A stretch of 64,000 nucleotides of DNA from Caenorhabditis remanei (lineage: Eukaryota; Nematoda; Chromadorea; Rhabditida; Rhabditidae): assembly GCF_010183535.1 (NCBI RefSeq), contig NC_071329.1, forward strand, positions 8,742,001 through 8,806,000, read 5' to 3'. Each line of letters starts with the position of its first letter. The first letter of the stretch is position 1. The notes beneath the pieces were generated by a model, which had not been told where the DNA came from, searched no databases, and saw nothing but the letters and a program-made list of their open reading frames with translations. This document shows positions 1 through 14,200 of this stretch, in pieces. Made by a program: the position numbers and the translations under genes.

Positions 1-2292
1 TGCAAATTGATTTCCATCGGCGCCACGTCACTCATCAATCTGTTATCTCTTTCCTCTTTTTTCGGCTCTTTACACCTGTTCCCTTATTCCGGAATGTCTC
101 CTTTTTCCCTCTGTTTGTCCGTTTTTAAACCGTCTGGCACTCAATTCGAGAGCCCTTTAGCAGGTGTTTGTCAGTCGACAGCCGGCTGTGTTTCTTCCAT
201 TTTTCCATTCCGAATCGAGGTTAACTCTTCTTCTTTTTCTTCTAACACTAGCAGTTACATCTGAAAGATGTTTATCTTTCCTCTCCGAATTGTCTCTCTG
301 TATCTTGATTTTGAGGTCGCCGACCGCTTCCTCTTCTGAGTAATTACTCCAAAGTCTCGTTTCATCTCAAGTTTTTCGCGCAATAGATTTTGGTTTTCCG
401 TATTGAACCTCCTCGGAAAGGCAACAACCTTCGAGGGATCCAACTGATAATAATCTCTCTTTTTGATATAGTGATGAAGAGAGAAAAGAGAAGAGAACGA
501 GTGACTTCTCTCAACTGTTATTACTGTTTCTCCACTACGTTTATTACCATTTTGTGTTGCCTGATTTGATGTACTAGTTAGGTCATTTCTGGTTGTTTAG
601 ATAAATATTGTTATTCTTATCTGGAGTTAGATTGGTTTCTTTGTTTGGTTTTTGAATACAAACATTACTTGGATAGTCAGAATCTAAGTTTGAAGTGCAA
701 TTTGATAGGCTAAATTAAATTAAGTTTTAAAATCAATTTACCTACTGAAAAATATATTTCGATGCCAAGAACATTTAAATATTTCGAACTTGATACTTTC
801 AGTTGCATGACTTACAAGGTCTATTTAAAAAATAGTTTTTCTTTTAACTAATCTTTGATAAAAACCGACAACTCAAGATTTTTGTGATTTGGAACGTCGA
901 TTAACTGTATTTCTCACTTCATAGATTTCTTCAGAACCTTTTTCTCAGAGTTTCCAACTCTACTATACAATAAAATTAACACATTTTCATTTCATTTCGC
1001 AACAAAAATTTACTTACGAAACACTTCATCCTCTTCCCTGTAAACTCTCTCTTTTTCCCTCCGTTCCCGCTTCCATTAGTTTCTAAATCTCATATTGTTC
1101 ATCTACCGTAACTGAAACCTCTCTCGCTTCATTTGGTAATTCAAACGAACCGAATCCAGAGTTTGTTATTTCAAACAATAACTTCCTCTCGTCGGCTCAT
1201 TTCTCCTAGAGATTTTATGTCTTCAGAGTTTTAAAAACGAAAAAGAAAACATCTGTTACCTAATTTACACTCCACTTCAATTATTATTCTTTTGCTTCCG
1301 TCACTCATCGAATCTCCAGATTTCTTCCTCTTTTTCTATTCTTTTCATCCAATAAAATAATCTCGAGGTGACAAAGAAACCAACAAAAAAACGAGGTCGT
1401 CTCATGGTGCTCTTCTTCTTTTTCCTCCACCAAAATTTCATTTTCACACGATACCATTTACATTTATGAGGCGCTCTCGTCTCCGACGCCGCGCATCGGC
1501 TCTAGGTTTCTTCTTATTCTATTTTTTCTCGCGCCTCCGTCTTTACGCCTTTTCTCCTTCTTTTCCCTTGAATTTATCACTTTCGCATGTCCAGATGATT
1601 TATCACATCTGGCGCCTTTTGGAAAAAAGAAGACGTCCGAAAAACATTTCCGATCGAATACTTTTTCAGATGAAAGGCTAATTTTCGACTATTTTTGGTG
1701 GGTGTGGATGTTTTCTGGAAGTCAAAAAATTAGGTCTCGGTTGCGATGGTAGTTAGAATCTAGCCAAGATTTTGTCCGACCTTCAAAAAACTTTTGACTG
1801 AAAAGTTTTTAAAACTTCTTCCCAAACTTTTTGCATCAAAACATCCGGAAACAATCAAAATTGTTCTGCTTTTCCAAAACAATTTCAGCCATTTAAAATA
1901 TCTTGTCTAGACCTTTGAATTTTCTCATCTATCACTTTGGGATCTTTTGTTCTGCAAATTTTCCCACTTTTTGATGTCTTTTAACTTGTCCGAAATGTTC
2001 CTACCTTCTCACCTTTTATTCTCCTTTTCCCAACAAGTCAATCCCTTTTTTCTCTATGACTGTACGATACGAAACTAAACGATTTCGGGAAAAGGAAAAG
2101 AAAAAACAGGAAAATTCAATTCAGTCGAGGGGCAATACTTTTTTGGAAGAACACACACATACAAACATACACACACGTCGTCCTCGTCCGTTTACATTTA
2201 GAGAGCCCTTTTTGCTGAAGTGAATTGGCTTTCACTTGACGTTCCGATACACATACAAATGGTTTCTCATATCAATCTTTCATATTTTACAG
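1..2292 (+). other. Intronic sequence upstream of the first visible unc-53 exon
   Basis: No exon is supported here. The sequence is AT- and pyrimidine-rich with short meaningless open frames. The first visible unc-53 exon begins in mid-protein, so this is most simply part of a large unc-53 intron. The exons for the N-terminal calponin-homology domain are not in the window. Confidence 0.7.
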
Positions 2293-5200
2293 ATATCGAC
2301 AGTGGCAATTTGGGAGCAGTTCTTCAACTGCTCTTCCTACTTTCCACTTATAAACAGAAGCTTCGGCAACTGAAAAAGGATCAGAAGAAGTTGGAACAGC
2401 TCCCCGTAGCCGTCATGCCTCCTGCAGTTTCAAAGTGAGTTTTCAGATTTTTTTCTGAAAAAAGAAACTGGAATACTCAAGTTTCGTTGAATGGACTCCA
2501 GCTACTGTAAAAAAATGCGTTAAACTCCAGCTACTGTAAATTTCAAAAACTAAACATGATTCCCTTTTTTTCAAAATAATTTCCAATTCGATCAAAAGTT
2601 TACTTTCTCATTTCATCACCGCCCTCCCACCTCAGCTCTCTGGTTATGACCAGTTCTTGATCTTTTTCTTATAGAATGGAACATTATTTACTCTATTTGT
2701 CAATAGCACTTTCCATTCATTCTTTCTCCCAGAAAAAGAGAAATCAGAAAGTCTACTACATAATATTTATCGTCTCCACAATGTTTAAAATGTTCCAGAT
2801 TACCATCACCTCGTGTCGCCACGACTACAAATCCATCCAACCCGAATTCAAATTTTCCCCAAATGTCAACGTCACGTCTTCAGACTCCACAGTCTCGAAT
2901 ATCGAAGCCAGGTCAGTCAAGCCGTCAAAAAGCTTCTACTAATAGACGTGGAAGAGAGTATTCTTCTTAAGTGACAGACAGGTTGTCCTCTCTCTTCTGT
3001 TCACAAGAGAGGACAACAACAACAATTTTCTAATTTCATGTCCATTTTGCTTATAAACATTTGTTGGCCGACTGGGAGACGGTCAATTAATTCGAATGAG
3101 AGCAAGCCAATTACTTCTTTTTACTCCGACAAGAATATAGAGCCGCCCCCCGTTTCTCTTGCTGCTTCTCAACTTGCAATTCCGATGAGTTGTCTTCTGC
3201 CTCTCACCATCACCACTTCTGGTCATCACTGACAATTAATGTCGGGTTTTATGCGCTCTTTCCTATTCTACTCATTGGGTTTCCGACTCGAGACTAGAGT
3301 AGTAGTATTAGGTTTCTCTTCTTGTTTTGGGATGCGTCTTCCGGTAAATAACACACGTTTTGAATTGTAGAGACTGAAACTTTAGATCGAGGAAGGCAGC
3401 TAATTATAGAGCGCCGGTAAGAAGAAATTCAGGAAAATGATTAGGATAGAATATAGGTCCAGTTGAATCAAAAAGTTATATACACTTAAATATGATGGCA
3501 ATCTTTGTCTTATTTTTAGAATTTTCTATATTAATTTTCTCTACACGTTTCTATTTCTTTTCGGGTTCGGGTAACGAATAAAAGTTCTTGTCGGAACACG
3601 CCATTAGCCAATTTTCTTTCAGGGGACAGTTGAAATTTTGAATCCTAAAAAATCTCAAGAACGTATAACCTTCACCTTTTTTCGTAATGCCAAACCTAAT
3701 GTGCCTTTTCCTTTTTTCTCAAACAATCTTTAGCCATAAAAGTATAGAAAAGAACCTTTTCGAGCGTGAGAGCACTCCCCGTTCTTCTCAAATTCAGCCC
3801 CTTCTCATTCATCATCATACTTGTTTTGTTTGACTTCTTTTTTAAAATCTCATCCCCGTTTCTCCCTTTTTCAACTACGATTGTTTACGTGCTTATCTTG
3901 GCGCCGAATAAGAGAAAAGGGGACGCCAAATTAAAATATGGCGATATAGATTGGAAAGGGAAAACGAAAAACGACCTGAAAGACTGCCGTTTTCTTTCTT
4001 TATTTCAATGTCAACCTCAAAAAGAGTAGAATTTTCAGATTCCACCAAGATTGGAATCAAACCGAAGACGTCAGGACTCAGACCTCCATCTGCTACGTCT
4101 TCTAACACAAATATCAATTCATTTCGTCCGTCGAGCCGATCAAGTGGCAATAATAATGTTGGCTCGACGATATCCACATCTGCCAAAAGCTTAGGTACCT
4201 CTCGATAATTCTTCACGTATATGCAAATCAAGTAATTCTCTCTTTTTAGATTCATCCTCTGCATACAGCTCCATTTCTAATTTGAGTCGTCCAACGCCTT
4301 CATCTCAAATTCAGAAGCCATCGAGACTTCAGACACAACAAGTTCGAGTGGCAACAACTACGAAGATCGGAAGTTCCAAGTTGGCGGCTCCAAAAGCAGT
4401 CAGTACTCCAAAGTTGGCATCCGTCAAGACTATCAAAACGACGACGACAAACACAGAATCAGAGAATTCTGGAGGAATGTTGAAATTGAAATTGTTCAGC
4501 AGCAAGAACGCATCATCCTCAAATAACAGTCCACAACCTGTTAGGAAAACGGAACAATCCAGGATTGTACCTCCAGCTAAAACTGGTCTGAAACCACCAA
4601 CAAGTTCAACGAGCAAGTTGGGAAGTGCCACGTCAATTTCAAAACTTTGCACTGTAAGTTTTTATAAGATTACTGTAATCTGGTTTGTTTTATCAATCAA
4701 AAACTGCTCCAATTGGAAACGTGCCAAATCATAAAAATCCAGATAGTTCTGACGATTCACTGACACTTTGTTGACCCTCTTATCCTCGAGCCATCCGGAA
4801 GCAGTCTCTATTTTTGGAATTTAGTTCTTTTCCAACTTCCAAAGAAGGTTCTTCCGTCCAAAACCTCGGTTTCTTTTTCTTTCCAACCTACTAATAAAAA
4901 TGATGAGACAACTGGGAATTGCGTGTCACACATCTTCCACTCTTTTTGTTCCTCCGATAAAGACTTGTCTTCTTTTTCTCCTAAGCGTCACTTTGTCGCC
5001 CTCATTGAAGCTCTTCCTCTTCGAATACAAAATGTTGCAACGGAAGTGATATTTCGGAGCATTTTTCGAGCAGCGGCACGCGCGCGGAAAGAAAAAACAC
5101 ATCTGGCTGGGGCAATTTCTCAGCTTTTCTTCTTAGTTTTTTCAAAATGAGTGAGAAGAGAAAAGAGCAAATTGAAATGTGCAGTTGTAGTAGTAGAAGA

Positions 5201-8200
5201 AGCACTTCGAGGTGAAAAAACGACACTTTTCACATTTTCCTTACTACTAATTTTACTAGTAACCAGTGAGAAGAAAGATGAATTAGGCAAGACTATATGG
5301 ATGGTCTGAAAATATTTGAAACCATCTCCGATCGTAAATTCCAAGCAAGAAATCTACCAAACTTTTTCTGTCTCATCAGATCTCATAGTCATCAGATTTC
5401 ACTCCAATATTTCTGTTTCCTGTCGTTACTTTCATACACTCTTATCTCAATTTCCCCGTATTTCAGCCCAAAGTCTCATATCGTAAACCCGATTCCATCC
5501 ATCAACCAGAGTCAAAAAGATGCTCCAAAAGCAGTGAAGAAGAATCCGGATACGCTGGATTCAACAGTACCTCCCCAGCGTCTTCATCGACAGAGGGGTC
5601 TCTCAGTATGCACTCCACTTCGTCCAAGGTTTGTTTTCTTTTCTTCTTTCCCTTTTTTGTTTTTTTTCTTGCCCTTGATATGTTTTTATTCTGACCTAGA
5701 CGGGAATACTGTATCCGTATGTTTTTATAATAGACCACCTGCCCTCTCCACAAAAAACTTTGAACACCTGCTTCTATTTTATTTTTTTTCTAGAGTTCAA
5801 CATCGGACGAAAAGTCTCCATCATCAGATGATTTGACTCTAAACGCCTCAATTGTGACAGCTATCAGACAACCGATTGCAGCCGCTGTTTCTCCAAATGT
5901 TATCAACAAACCTGTTGAGGTAAAGAGATTGTCTTGGAAAAAAAGAAACAGGGAATCGGGGATCCAGGACACAGAATGGGTTATGAAAAATCTGCTAGGA
6001 TCTGGTATATTAATCTCCGGGAACCGTGAAATCCTGGATGGATTTTCGACTTGCAAAAAGAAAATTTCGGTTAAGATGTTTATGAGCGAGTCGTGTTCAA
6101 AATTAAACCTTACAAAAATTGTATACTTCTGGATACCGTTTTCTGACATCCAACTTTAAAAAAATAGTAAATTTATACTTTTTTGAGATCTGAAACTTAT
6201 CTGAAAACCTAAATTCAGAATATAGAAAATGAAGATTTCGGAATTCAGATTCCATATAATTCTGGTATTCATTTGAAGACAAAGAAAAAACAACACCAAC
6301 GTATCTGTTGCAACAAAAAAAAGAGGAATCCTGAAATTCAATATCTCAGCTTTTCGTGTCTATTTCAGTAGCCTCTCCTTCTTTTTTCAACTTCCAGACA
6401 CTTTATACATATTCATATATATCTTCTCAATGTTTCAGGAGAAACCAACACTCGCAGTGAAAGGAGTAATGAGTTCAACAAAGAAAGAGACAGCTACAGT
6501 ACCACCTACAGTACCCGAACGGAGTAATCAGCCAGCAATCGGAGTTGTCAGTCCAATTATGGCTCACAAGAAGATGACGAATGGTCAGTTGATTCTTCTT
6601 ATATTATATTATTTGTTGAAGATGTTTGACCTGACTGAATGGGAAAAAAAGGAAGAAGTCATTTTAGGATTAAAGTTGATTTTTTTTCCTCACGTGTTTA
6701 CTATTTCTTCTTCTTCCTGGGAAGACCAAACTTTCCTGGACCCCATTTTTTATTTGTATTCAAATTTCAAAAAGATTTATATATTCCAGAATCCGCTTCC
6801 TCTGAAAAGCCTGAAAGTCCACCCGAAAAACTTCAATCCATATCAATTGATAGTGATCTCCCACCACCCCCAACTCCTCTCAAATCCTTCGAACGAGTTC
6901 CTCCAAAAATGGCTCCAATCCGTCAGCCTCCAACCTACGATCTTCTTCTAAAACAAGGAAAAATCACATCTCCTGTCAAGTCGTTCGGTCAGTCAGTGCC
7001 CCCTTCTCCTTCTCCTTTTAACTCCAATTATTCTTCCGTTTTTGTTGACAAATGACCATTTTAGGATATGAGCAAGTCGAGTCGTCGGCGTCTGAAGACT
7101 CCATTATTGGGCATGTTCAAGTGACACCACCTGTTCAAAAGTCAACTGGAAATCATCATTCGTTGGAGAGAAGAATGCAGAAGAATAAGACGTCTGGTGA
7201 GAATTCCCATTTTCTTAATTTATTGAAATGTAGACTTGATGAAAATGTACATGTTATTAGTTCTTTATAGACTTTGGCTCCGCCCACTTATGATTTCACC
7301 ATTGCTTTTAGTTCATTAGCTGTATGAGTATAAGTGGGCGGGGCTTAAAAAACTCCGGGATTGAGAAAGTGGTAATGCATTTTTCTTCATATAGAAAGTT
7401 TCGTCTCAAGAAAAGTAAGTCAATTCTGATTGAAAGTTGTATTGGACGTTCCTGAAATTTTCTAAAATTTATTTTCATAACTCAATTCATGTCCGAAAAC
7501 AAAGTTTTCCCTCGATTCATTTACCAAAAAAAAACGGCAAAAAACGGAAAAACTGTTCCGGTAAAATGAATCGATGGATAACAGTTTTTCCGAACGTGAA
7601 TAGCACCATAAGCGAAAGACATCTGAATTGGTGAAATTTGGTACTTTGGAGGTGGTTTTCTGAATAGTTTAGCTCAAAAATTATGAGTGTTTCGGTATTC
7701 CGTGTCGACAGATCCAGAATTTTTCAAATTTCACTTGTATCCTGATTAGCAACGTTTTCTAATTTTCAGAATCCAGTGGTTACACTTCAGATGCTGGTGT
7801 TGCGATGTGTGCGAAGATGCGAGAAAAGCTGAAAGAGTACGATGATATGACTCGTCGTGCCCAGAACGGCTATCCCGACAAGTGAGTCCCTTGGCAGTTC
7901 CTTCCATTCTTATTCTTGTCTAGTTGGGTGCAGCAATTAATCCAGAAGCTCAAAATTAATGAGCATCACTTGGTGATGCGAAGAGAAGAATCCCCGAAAG
8001 ACGTTTGATAGCATCTCTTCCCCTCCTCTGTCAACCAAAGACACATCCATTCATGCGCGAAGTGCAATTTTGGTTCCAAACTGGAAGAGAGAAGAAGACA
8101 TGACTTATGAATGAGTAGCGTGGAATCATAGGAGAGAGAGAGTGAGATGAGTTGCAAATTGTGAGAAAAATTAGCATTTGGGTAGTGGAAGTTTCGAGTA

Positions 8201-11200
8201 GACACCAGTCAGGAAGAAAACAAAAAGAGAGAAGTGGCATCTGGTGAAGCGCAACTTTAGTTGAGATCTCTCTCTCCCCTTCTAATGTTTATTTACTCTC
8301 TGTTCTTTTTAACGAAGATCTATCGGTGCATAATGTTAAAGGAGATGGACGAGTTGCGCTTCGAAGAGCTTTGTTTCTTTTTGGATTCTTTCATTTCAAA
8401 ACTAGTTATGAAATGTGATATTCTATACATTTCGAGTTGTAGATTGGTATTGCGAAAGTTCTTTTTTGTAGCAGAAGTTTCATATTTTTGCAAAGTTTTG
8501 CATTGTCGAGATCTGGGAGTTTTTATGCTAAGCACATGTCCAAATGATTTTTACGGACAGTTTAGGTTTGGCATCTCTCGTCTTGATTATTTCAGCTTAT
8601 CCATTTTATTCTGACCTTTTTGCCCAGGAAGAGTTCGAATAAAAAAGTTGCCGATATATGAAACCAAAATTGAAACTTCTAGATCATTTGTGACATCGGA
8701 ACATGCTCTCAGAATTAATCATTTTCAAATGGAAATTGAAAGGACAATAGAGTTATTTTGCCGTTACGGTAGCTTGATGTTTCTTTCTGGCACAGCAGCA
8801 ATATAAACTCAATCTAGCTCCTTTGCAGACTTGATCCACTTTTCTTTCAGCGAGATCCCAGAATCTCAAGAATATTCTGATTTCCCCACAGCCACTCTCT
8901 TCCCTAATATCTCTCCCATTACCACTGACAACCTTTCCCAAAATGCGTGACCTGATTCTCTTGACATGTCCAATTTGAAAAGTGCCGATTCCAATTCTGG
9001 TTATGAAATACGAGGAAGCGATCCTTCTTCGTCTTCTTCATCTTCTTCATTTTCTCAACCATCTCAACGATTTCGCGCACTCAAAGCTCATGCAGCTGTC
9101 CCCTATCCGCCGGTCCCCCATGTTTTTGGTGGTGACTTCCTTCCGCTCGTTTCGCGTCTTCCGATTGCCTTGTTCCTATAATTAATTCATTAAGCCGAGA
9201 ACAAACGATTGAGAGAAAGACAAGCGGTCTCTCCAAAAGAAGAAGAACAGAAACATATAGATAGTGTGTTCGAGTAGCCACTCCAAAACTCTTTCCAACT
9301 CGCCGCAACCCTCTCTCTCTCCTGTTTTAGTTCGCGCACTTCTCCTTTTCTCTCTTTGTCATTTACATAATCTTTTCCTTCCAATTCATAAATAACTAAA
9401 CTGTGTGTCCCCTTCTACGGGCGGTCCCCCCCCCCTTCCGAGAGGTGAGGAACCGAGAATTTGCATGTTTCAATGTTTTCGTCTTCGCCATCTTCTTCTT
9501 CTTCTTTTTTCAATGTTTTTAAATTTTACTACGTTTTTCCTCGAAACTTGAGAAAGAGTCGTTTCATTTCAATCATTTCAAAGTAGAAAAAGAAGGAAAC
9601 AATGTGTTTTTAATTTCGGTCTTCTGCTCCAGAAGCCCCCTCTTTTACTAGAATATGCACTTGCTCCGTACGTTGCGGAGAAGAGAAGCGGCTCATTCTA
9701 TTGTGTGAGAGTCTCCTCTTTTCAAATTTTGCAAATTGTCGCCCATAGGTGGTGGTGTTGCTCTTTCGTATGAATAGTTATAGTAGTAGTTTAGTCGTCA
9801 AGTCATCAGTATTCCAAGCAGGTGAACAAGAATGTCTTTCCTATCGAGACTTATTCAAAAGTAGGTTTATTTCAAGGATTTGTGATAGATCCTGGTTTCT
9901 GAATAAATCTGAAAATCAACTGAAGCGGATGATATGATATTACACAAAAGTTCAGCACGGCTAGGTCATATTTTCATATGATTTTTACCCCACTATTTTT
10001 CTACAAAATTAACAATTCCGGTCCGATTCTACCTACGCGGGATCATTATTCCCGTTATGATCATTATTGTTTGAATCGAATATTAAATGAGGTGTGTCAT
10101 AATTGTGCAAAAGAGGAAATGGCATACCTTGCCGGCTCCTTCTTCTTCTTCTTTTCCGAAATTCTTAATGACCAATTTCACGCAATCAAGATTAAAAATG
10201 AGTCTTGCCGGCTGTTCAATTCGGATTTCCTCTTACTAAAACTTTTCATTCTCTTTCTTCTTCTTCTTCGCCTTTTTGATGTTTCTATTCACTGCCCATC
10301 TGCTCTAATTCATTTCGTCTTTCTTTCTCCGACACGGGCGCCTTAAACCGATTATAATTATTTGAGGAGAGAAAAGGAAGGACATACTTCAATTGAGGGG
10401 TTAGAAAACGTAGATGGTGGTCTTAATCTTCTCGAAAAATACATCCGATTCGAATTCAGAAGGTTATGAATACGTGATCTAGTTTAGCAGATGATACGAA
10501 ATTATTTTACGCATTTCTGATTTTTAGTAGTACACATCTGCTTTCAGATCTATCGTTGACTCTTGCTTCAAAAACCAAATTCTAAATTTCCTCAATTTTC
10601 AGTTTCGAAGACAGTTCGTCTCTCTCATCTGGAATCTCGGATAACAACGAACTTGACGACATCTCGACGGACGATTTGTCTGGCATGTAAGTGTTTCTTT
10701 CTCCTTATAAATACACAAGAGAAATCATTTGTTTATCTTGTCTCCCGGGTGCCAACAAACTATTCACTTTCACTCGGACTCTCCCTATACCTCTTATAAT
10801 AATAACAAGAGAGTCAGCTGCCTTCTTCCCTCATTTCTTGCCATCTTGAGTAATTGGCAGCCTATGTGGGAACACTGCGGTGTGTTTATGAGACACGAAC
10901 GCCTTCTTTTCCCCCGTTCTTTCGTACTCCCAAGTCGAAGAAGCACAATAAATTCTTTGCTCTCCTTCACTCTCTCTCCCGTATTTCTTCATTTCATTTC
11001 ACTTCAACACAACCAAAACCAATCCATCTTGGGTGTTCCGTTTCGCATAATTTCTCAATTTCACTCCAAACTGACTCGAGAAAGAGAATAAGAAAGAGGA
11101 AGGAGAGGTCTGATTTATGAAGTGGAGGGTGGTCTCTCATTCATTCTTTCTTTCACTTTACCCCAGTTTTCACTTGTTTTCAAATTTGGTTCACAATCTA

Positions 11201-14200
11201 AGAAATCGGAAAATGGTGATTTGGAATCTGATCCCTCTTGAAATATTCTTCACATCAGTCCTTACACTTTTTCAAGTTCTTCTCCAATCCATCTTCTAAT
11301 TTTTCAGAGACATGGCCACCGTCGCCTCGAAACACAATGACTACTCTCATTTCGTCAGACACACATCATCTTCCTCTTCGTCAAGACCACGTGTTCCCAG
11401 TCGTCCGTCCACATCAGTCGATTCTCGATCTCGTGTCGAACAAGAGAATGTCTACAAACTATTATCACAATGTAGAACGAGCCAACGTGGAGCCGCCGCT
11501 GCCACGTCATCATTCGGACAACATTCTCTGAAGTCTCCTGGATATTCCTCGTATTATCCACACCTGACAGTGTCAGCTGATAAGGATACAATGTCGATGC
11601 ATTCACAGACAAGTAGGAGACCATCGTCACAGAAACCATCGTATGCAGGTAAGCATAGTGATATCCAGGATAGAGTTTTTAGCTTTTTCCACTTCTTTTT
11701 CCTTTTCTTTCCTTTGGTTTTCTTTCTATCGCTTTTCCTTTTCCAGGTCAATTCCATTCCCTTGACCGTAAAAGTCATCTCCAAGAATTCACATCAGCTG
11801 AGCATAGAATGGCAGCTTTACTCAGTCCCCGAAGAGTTCCTAACTCTATGTCAAAATATGATTCATCAGGTAAGTACCTTAACTCTCTTAGTTCCCTCCA
11901 CCGCTTCTTCCCTTTGTTTCAATTTCTAATCCAATACAAATAACTTCTTGCCAACTAACCACCCGCCCGGGGCATTCTCGCTTCTTTCTTTTAGCTGCAG
12001 CAGCCCTCAACGCTTCGGGTATGTCTCGTTCAATGATTCTCCTGGAATCTCTATCACCCCGTCCACCACGACGTCATCAGTCACCTGCTGCTTCATGCAT
12101 CGTCACTGCTTCACCATCAACACGTCGATCCCATTCGCCACGCGCTCCCACCGCCCGTATTCCACTTTCTCTTGCTTCGCCTGTCCACGTCAATAACAGT
12201 AATAACATCAGGGGTTCGCATTTTTCTTTTTTCCTGATTTCTATGGTGATGGAGTGTGTTTCTTTACCTGAGTTACGCCGGTGCAACCCACTCTTCAGAG
12301 CCTTGAAGCAACTGATTTCTCTTTTTAATTATAAAAATTCAGGATCATATTCGGCTCGATCACGAGGCGGATCTTCTACTGGAATTTATGGAGAACCATT
12401 CCAATTGCATCGTTTGTCAGATGAGGTAAATTCGCAAACTTCAACGGTTAACTTTTCAATTTTCTTACTTTCCAGAAATCTCCCGCTCACTCTACTCGTA
12501 GTGAAATGGGATCTCAACTTTCATTGGCAAGTACCACAGCCTATGGATCTCTGAACGATAAATACGAGCATGCAATCAGAGATATGGCACGAGATCTCGA
12601 ATGTTACAAGAACACAGTAGACTCGTTGACAAAGAAGCAAGAGAATTACGGTGCATTGTTCGACCTTTTCGAACAAAAACTTCGAAAACTCACTCAACAC
12701 ATAGACAGATCGAATTTGAAGCCAGAAGAAGCGACAAGATTCCGACAGGATATTGCTCATTTGAGAGAGATCAGCAATCATTTGGCAACTAGTTCAATGC
12801 ATCCTAATGTGAGTGAGACTTGAAAAAATTACCTAAATTTGAATGTTGAATAAGTTCGTTCACTTTAAAAATAACTTTTGAGAAGAAATGATGATTACTT
12901 ATTTTTACCAAAACTTCAGGAGGGAGCCGGTGAACTTCTCCGTCAACCATCTCTCGAATCAGTTGCTTCCCACCGATCGTCAATGTCTTCCTCGTCCAAA
13001 AGCAGCAAACAAGAGAAAATCAGTTTGAGCTCATTCGGAAAAAACAAGAAGAGCTGGGTAAGTCCCCCTCGAAACTTCCCTTATTTGATTTTGATTCGTA
13101 ATTCTAAGTTTTCAGGCGCTTACCGTAGATTCTCAGGTACAGTGGTCTAGTTATTGTGAAGTCGTAGATTTGTAAAATTGTTGTGAAAATAGAGAAAAAA
13201 GAGAATGTGTCTTGTGATAAATGATTTATCAATGAACAGTTTTTCTCAATTAAATCCTTCTTTTGCAGATTCGATCGTCACTCTCAAAGTTCACAAAGAA
13301 GAAGAACAAGAATTATGATGAAGGACACATGCCATCGATATCTGGATCTCAAGGGACATTGGATAATATTGATGTGATTGAGTTGAGACAAGAGCTGAAA
13401 GAGAGGGATAGTGCATTGTATGAAGTGAGATTGGATAATTTGGATCGAGCACGCGAAGTCGATGTATTGAGAGATACAGTCAATAAACTAAAGACTGAGA
13501 ATAAGCTTCTGAAGAAAGAAGTTGATAAGTTGACCTCAACGACTCGTGCATCATCTCGAGCGTCTATTCCATGTGTTCATGACGACGAACACGTTTATGA
13601 CGCAGCATGCAGTTCCACGTCGGCAAGTCAATCATCTAAAAGATCTTCCGGTTGTAACTCAATCAAAGTGACTGTCAATGTGGATATCTCTGGAGAAATC
13701 AGTTCGATTGTGAATCCAGACAAAGAGATTATTGTTGGATACCTCGCAATGCCAGCCAATCATTCATCATGGAAAGATATAGATGACTCGATTCTGGATT
13801 CATTCGAGAAATATTTGTCAAAAATTGATATGGATCACCAGTTGGATTTATCTGCCAAAGATGCGATTCTCGGATATCAAATTGGAGAACTCCGCAGAGT
13901 TATTGGTGATTCATCAACCATTATCACCAGTCCACCAATCGATATTCTCACTCCGACGACTACAATTCGAATGTTCATGCACGGAGCAGCGCAGAGTCGT
14001 GTTGATTCCCTTGTTCTTGATATGCTTCTTCCGAAACAAATGATTCTTCAACTCGTGAAATCGATTCTCACCGAGAGAAGACTTGTTCTCGCAGGAGCCA
14101 CTGGAATCGGAAAGAGTAAACTGGCGAAGACTTTGGCTGCGTATGTCTCACTTCGAACGAACCAATCAGAAGATAAAATTGTGAATATCACGATTCCGGA

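Noticed and set aside
8966..9181. Ser-rich 71-codon frame as alternative first exon of unc-53
   Set aside because: No donor gives the phase needed to join the exon at 10603, and the composition is partly a TCT/TCA repeat.
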